DNA of 64,000 bases from positions 20,875,709 through 20,939,708 of the forward strand of contig NC_132896.1 of the NCBI RefSeq assembly GCF_030463535.1, written 5' to 3'. This DNA comes from Salminus brasiliensis (Eukaryota; Chordata; Actinopteri; Characiformes; Bryconidae). The position numbers and the translations under genes are program-made. Shown piece by piece: positions 63,961 through 64,000 of this stretch (the first letter of the stretch is position 1; each line of letters opens with the position of its first letter). The notes under the pieces were generated by a model that was given only the letters and a program-made list of their open reading frames with translations, was not told where the DNA came from and did no database searches.

Positions 63961-64000
63961 GGTGAAATCTGGAGTTATATATCAAAAAGGGAGGGTGGGG

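Overview
This window is nuclear DNA from a ray-finned fish. The evidence is intron-rich vertebrate genes with GT-AG splicing, at least ten copies of several Tc1/mariner families, L2-type LINE tails, tRNA-derived SINEs and many CA/TG microsatellites. The Tc1 load resembles that of catfishes and characins, but I cannot name a species.

Six protein-coding genes can be reconstructed exon by exon, each with frame closing across every junction: cstf2 (+, 15592-24498, 14 coding exons, 537 aa), nox1 (-, 31648-27437, 13 exons, 566 aa), xkrx (-, 40814-32778, 3 exons, 486 aa), arl13a (+, 52784-55827, 9 exons, 421 aa), tmem35a (+, 57034-58534, 2 exons, 160 aa) and the first 7 coding exons of cenpi (+, from 61559, running off the right edge). 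Order and orientation match human Xq22.1 (CSTF2, NOX1, XKRX, ARL13A, TRMT2B, TMEM35A, CENPI), except that TRMT2B is absent from the 1.2 kb between arl13a and tmem35a. The genes are not an operon and have unrelated jobs: mRNA 3'-end processing, superoxide production, an XK-family membrane protein, a ciliary-type GTPase, a receptor assembly chaperone and a kinetochore subunit.

Layout. 1-11.0 kb is almost solid transposon debris (an L2 LINE tail, then mostly Tc1 relics). A tRNA-Val(TAC) gene lies at 12293-12365. 13.2-14.1 kb is another decayed DNA transposon. 15.4-24.5 kb is cstf2; its intron 11 holds a foldback element, a Tc1 with an intact 340-aa transposase reading frame, and a second Tc1 with a broken one. 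24.6-26.0 kb holds a Tc1 interrupted by a SINE, and a small inverted-repeat element. 27.4-40.8 kb holds nox1 and xkrx in tandem on the minus strand. 41-52.7 kb is a gene-free interval with SINEs, a MITE carrying telomere-like repeats, and a perfect short palindrome. 52.8-58.9 kb is arl13a and tmem35a. 59.6-61.3 kb is a Tc1 inserted inside another Tc1, ending about 270 bp before the cenpi start codon.

I found no undescribed multi-gene system. The points most worth a second look are the intact Tc1, the missing TRMT2B, the overlapping upstream reading frame at the xkrx start, the altered GTPase motif in ARL13A, and the reduced repeat region in CSTF2.
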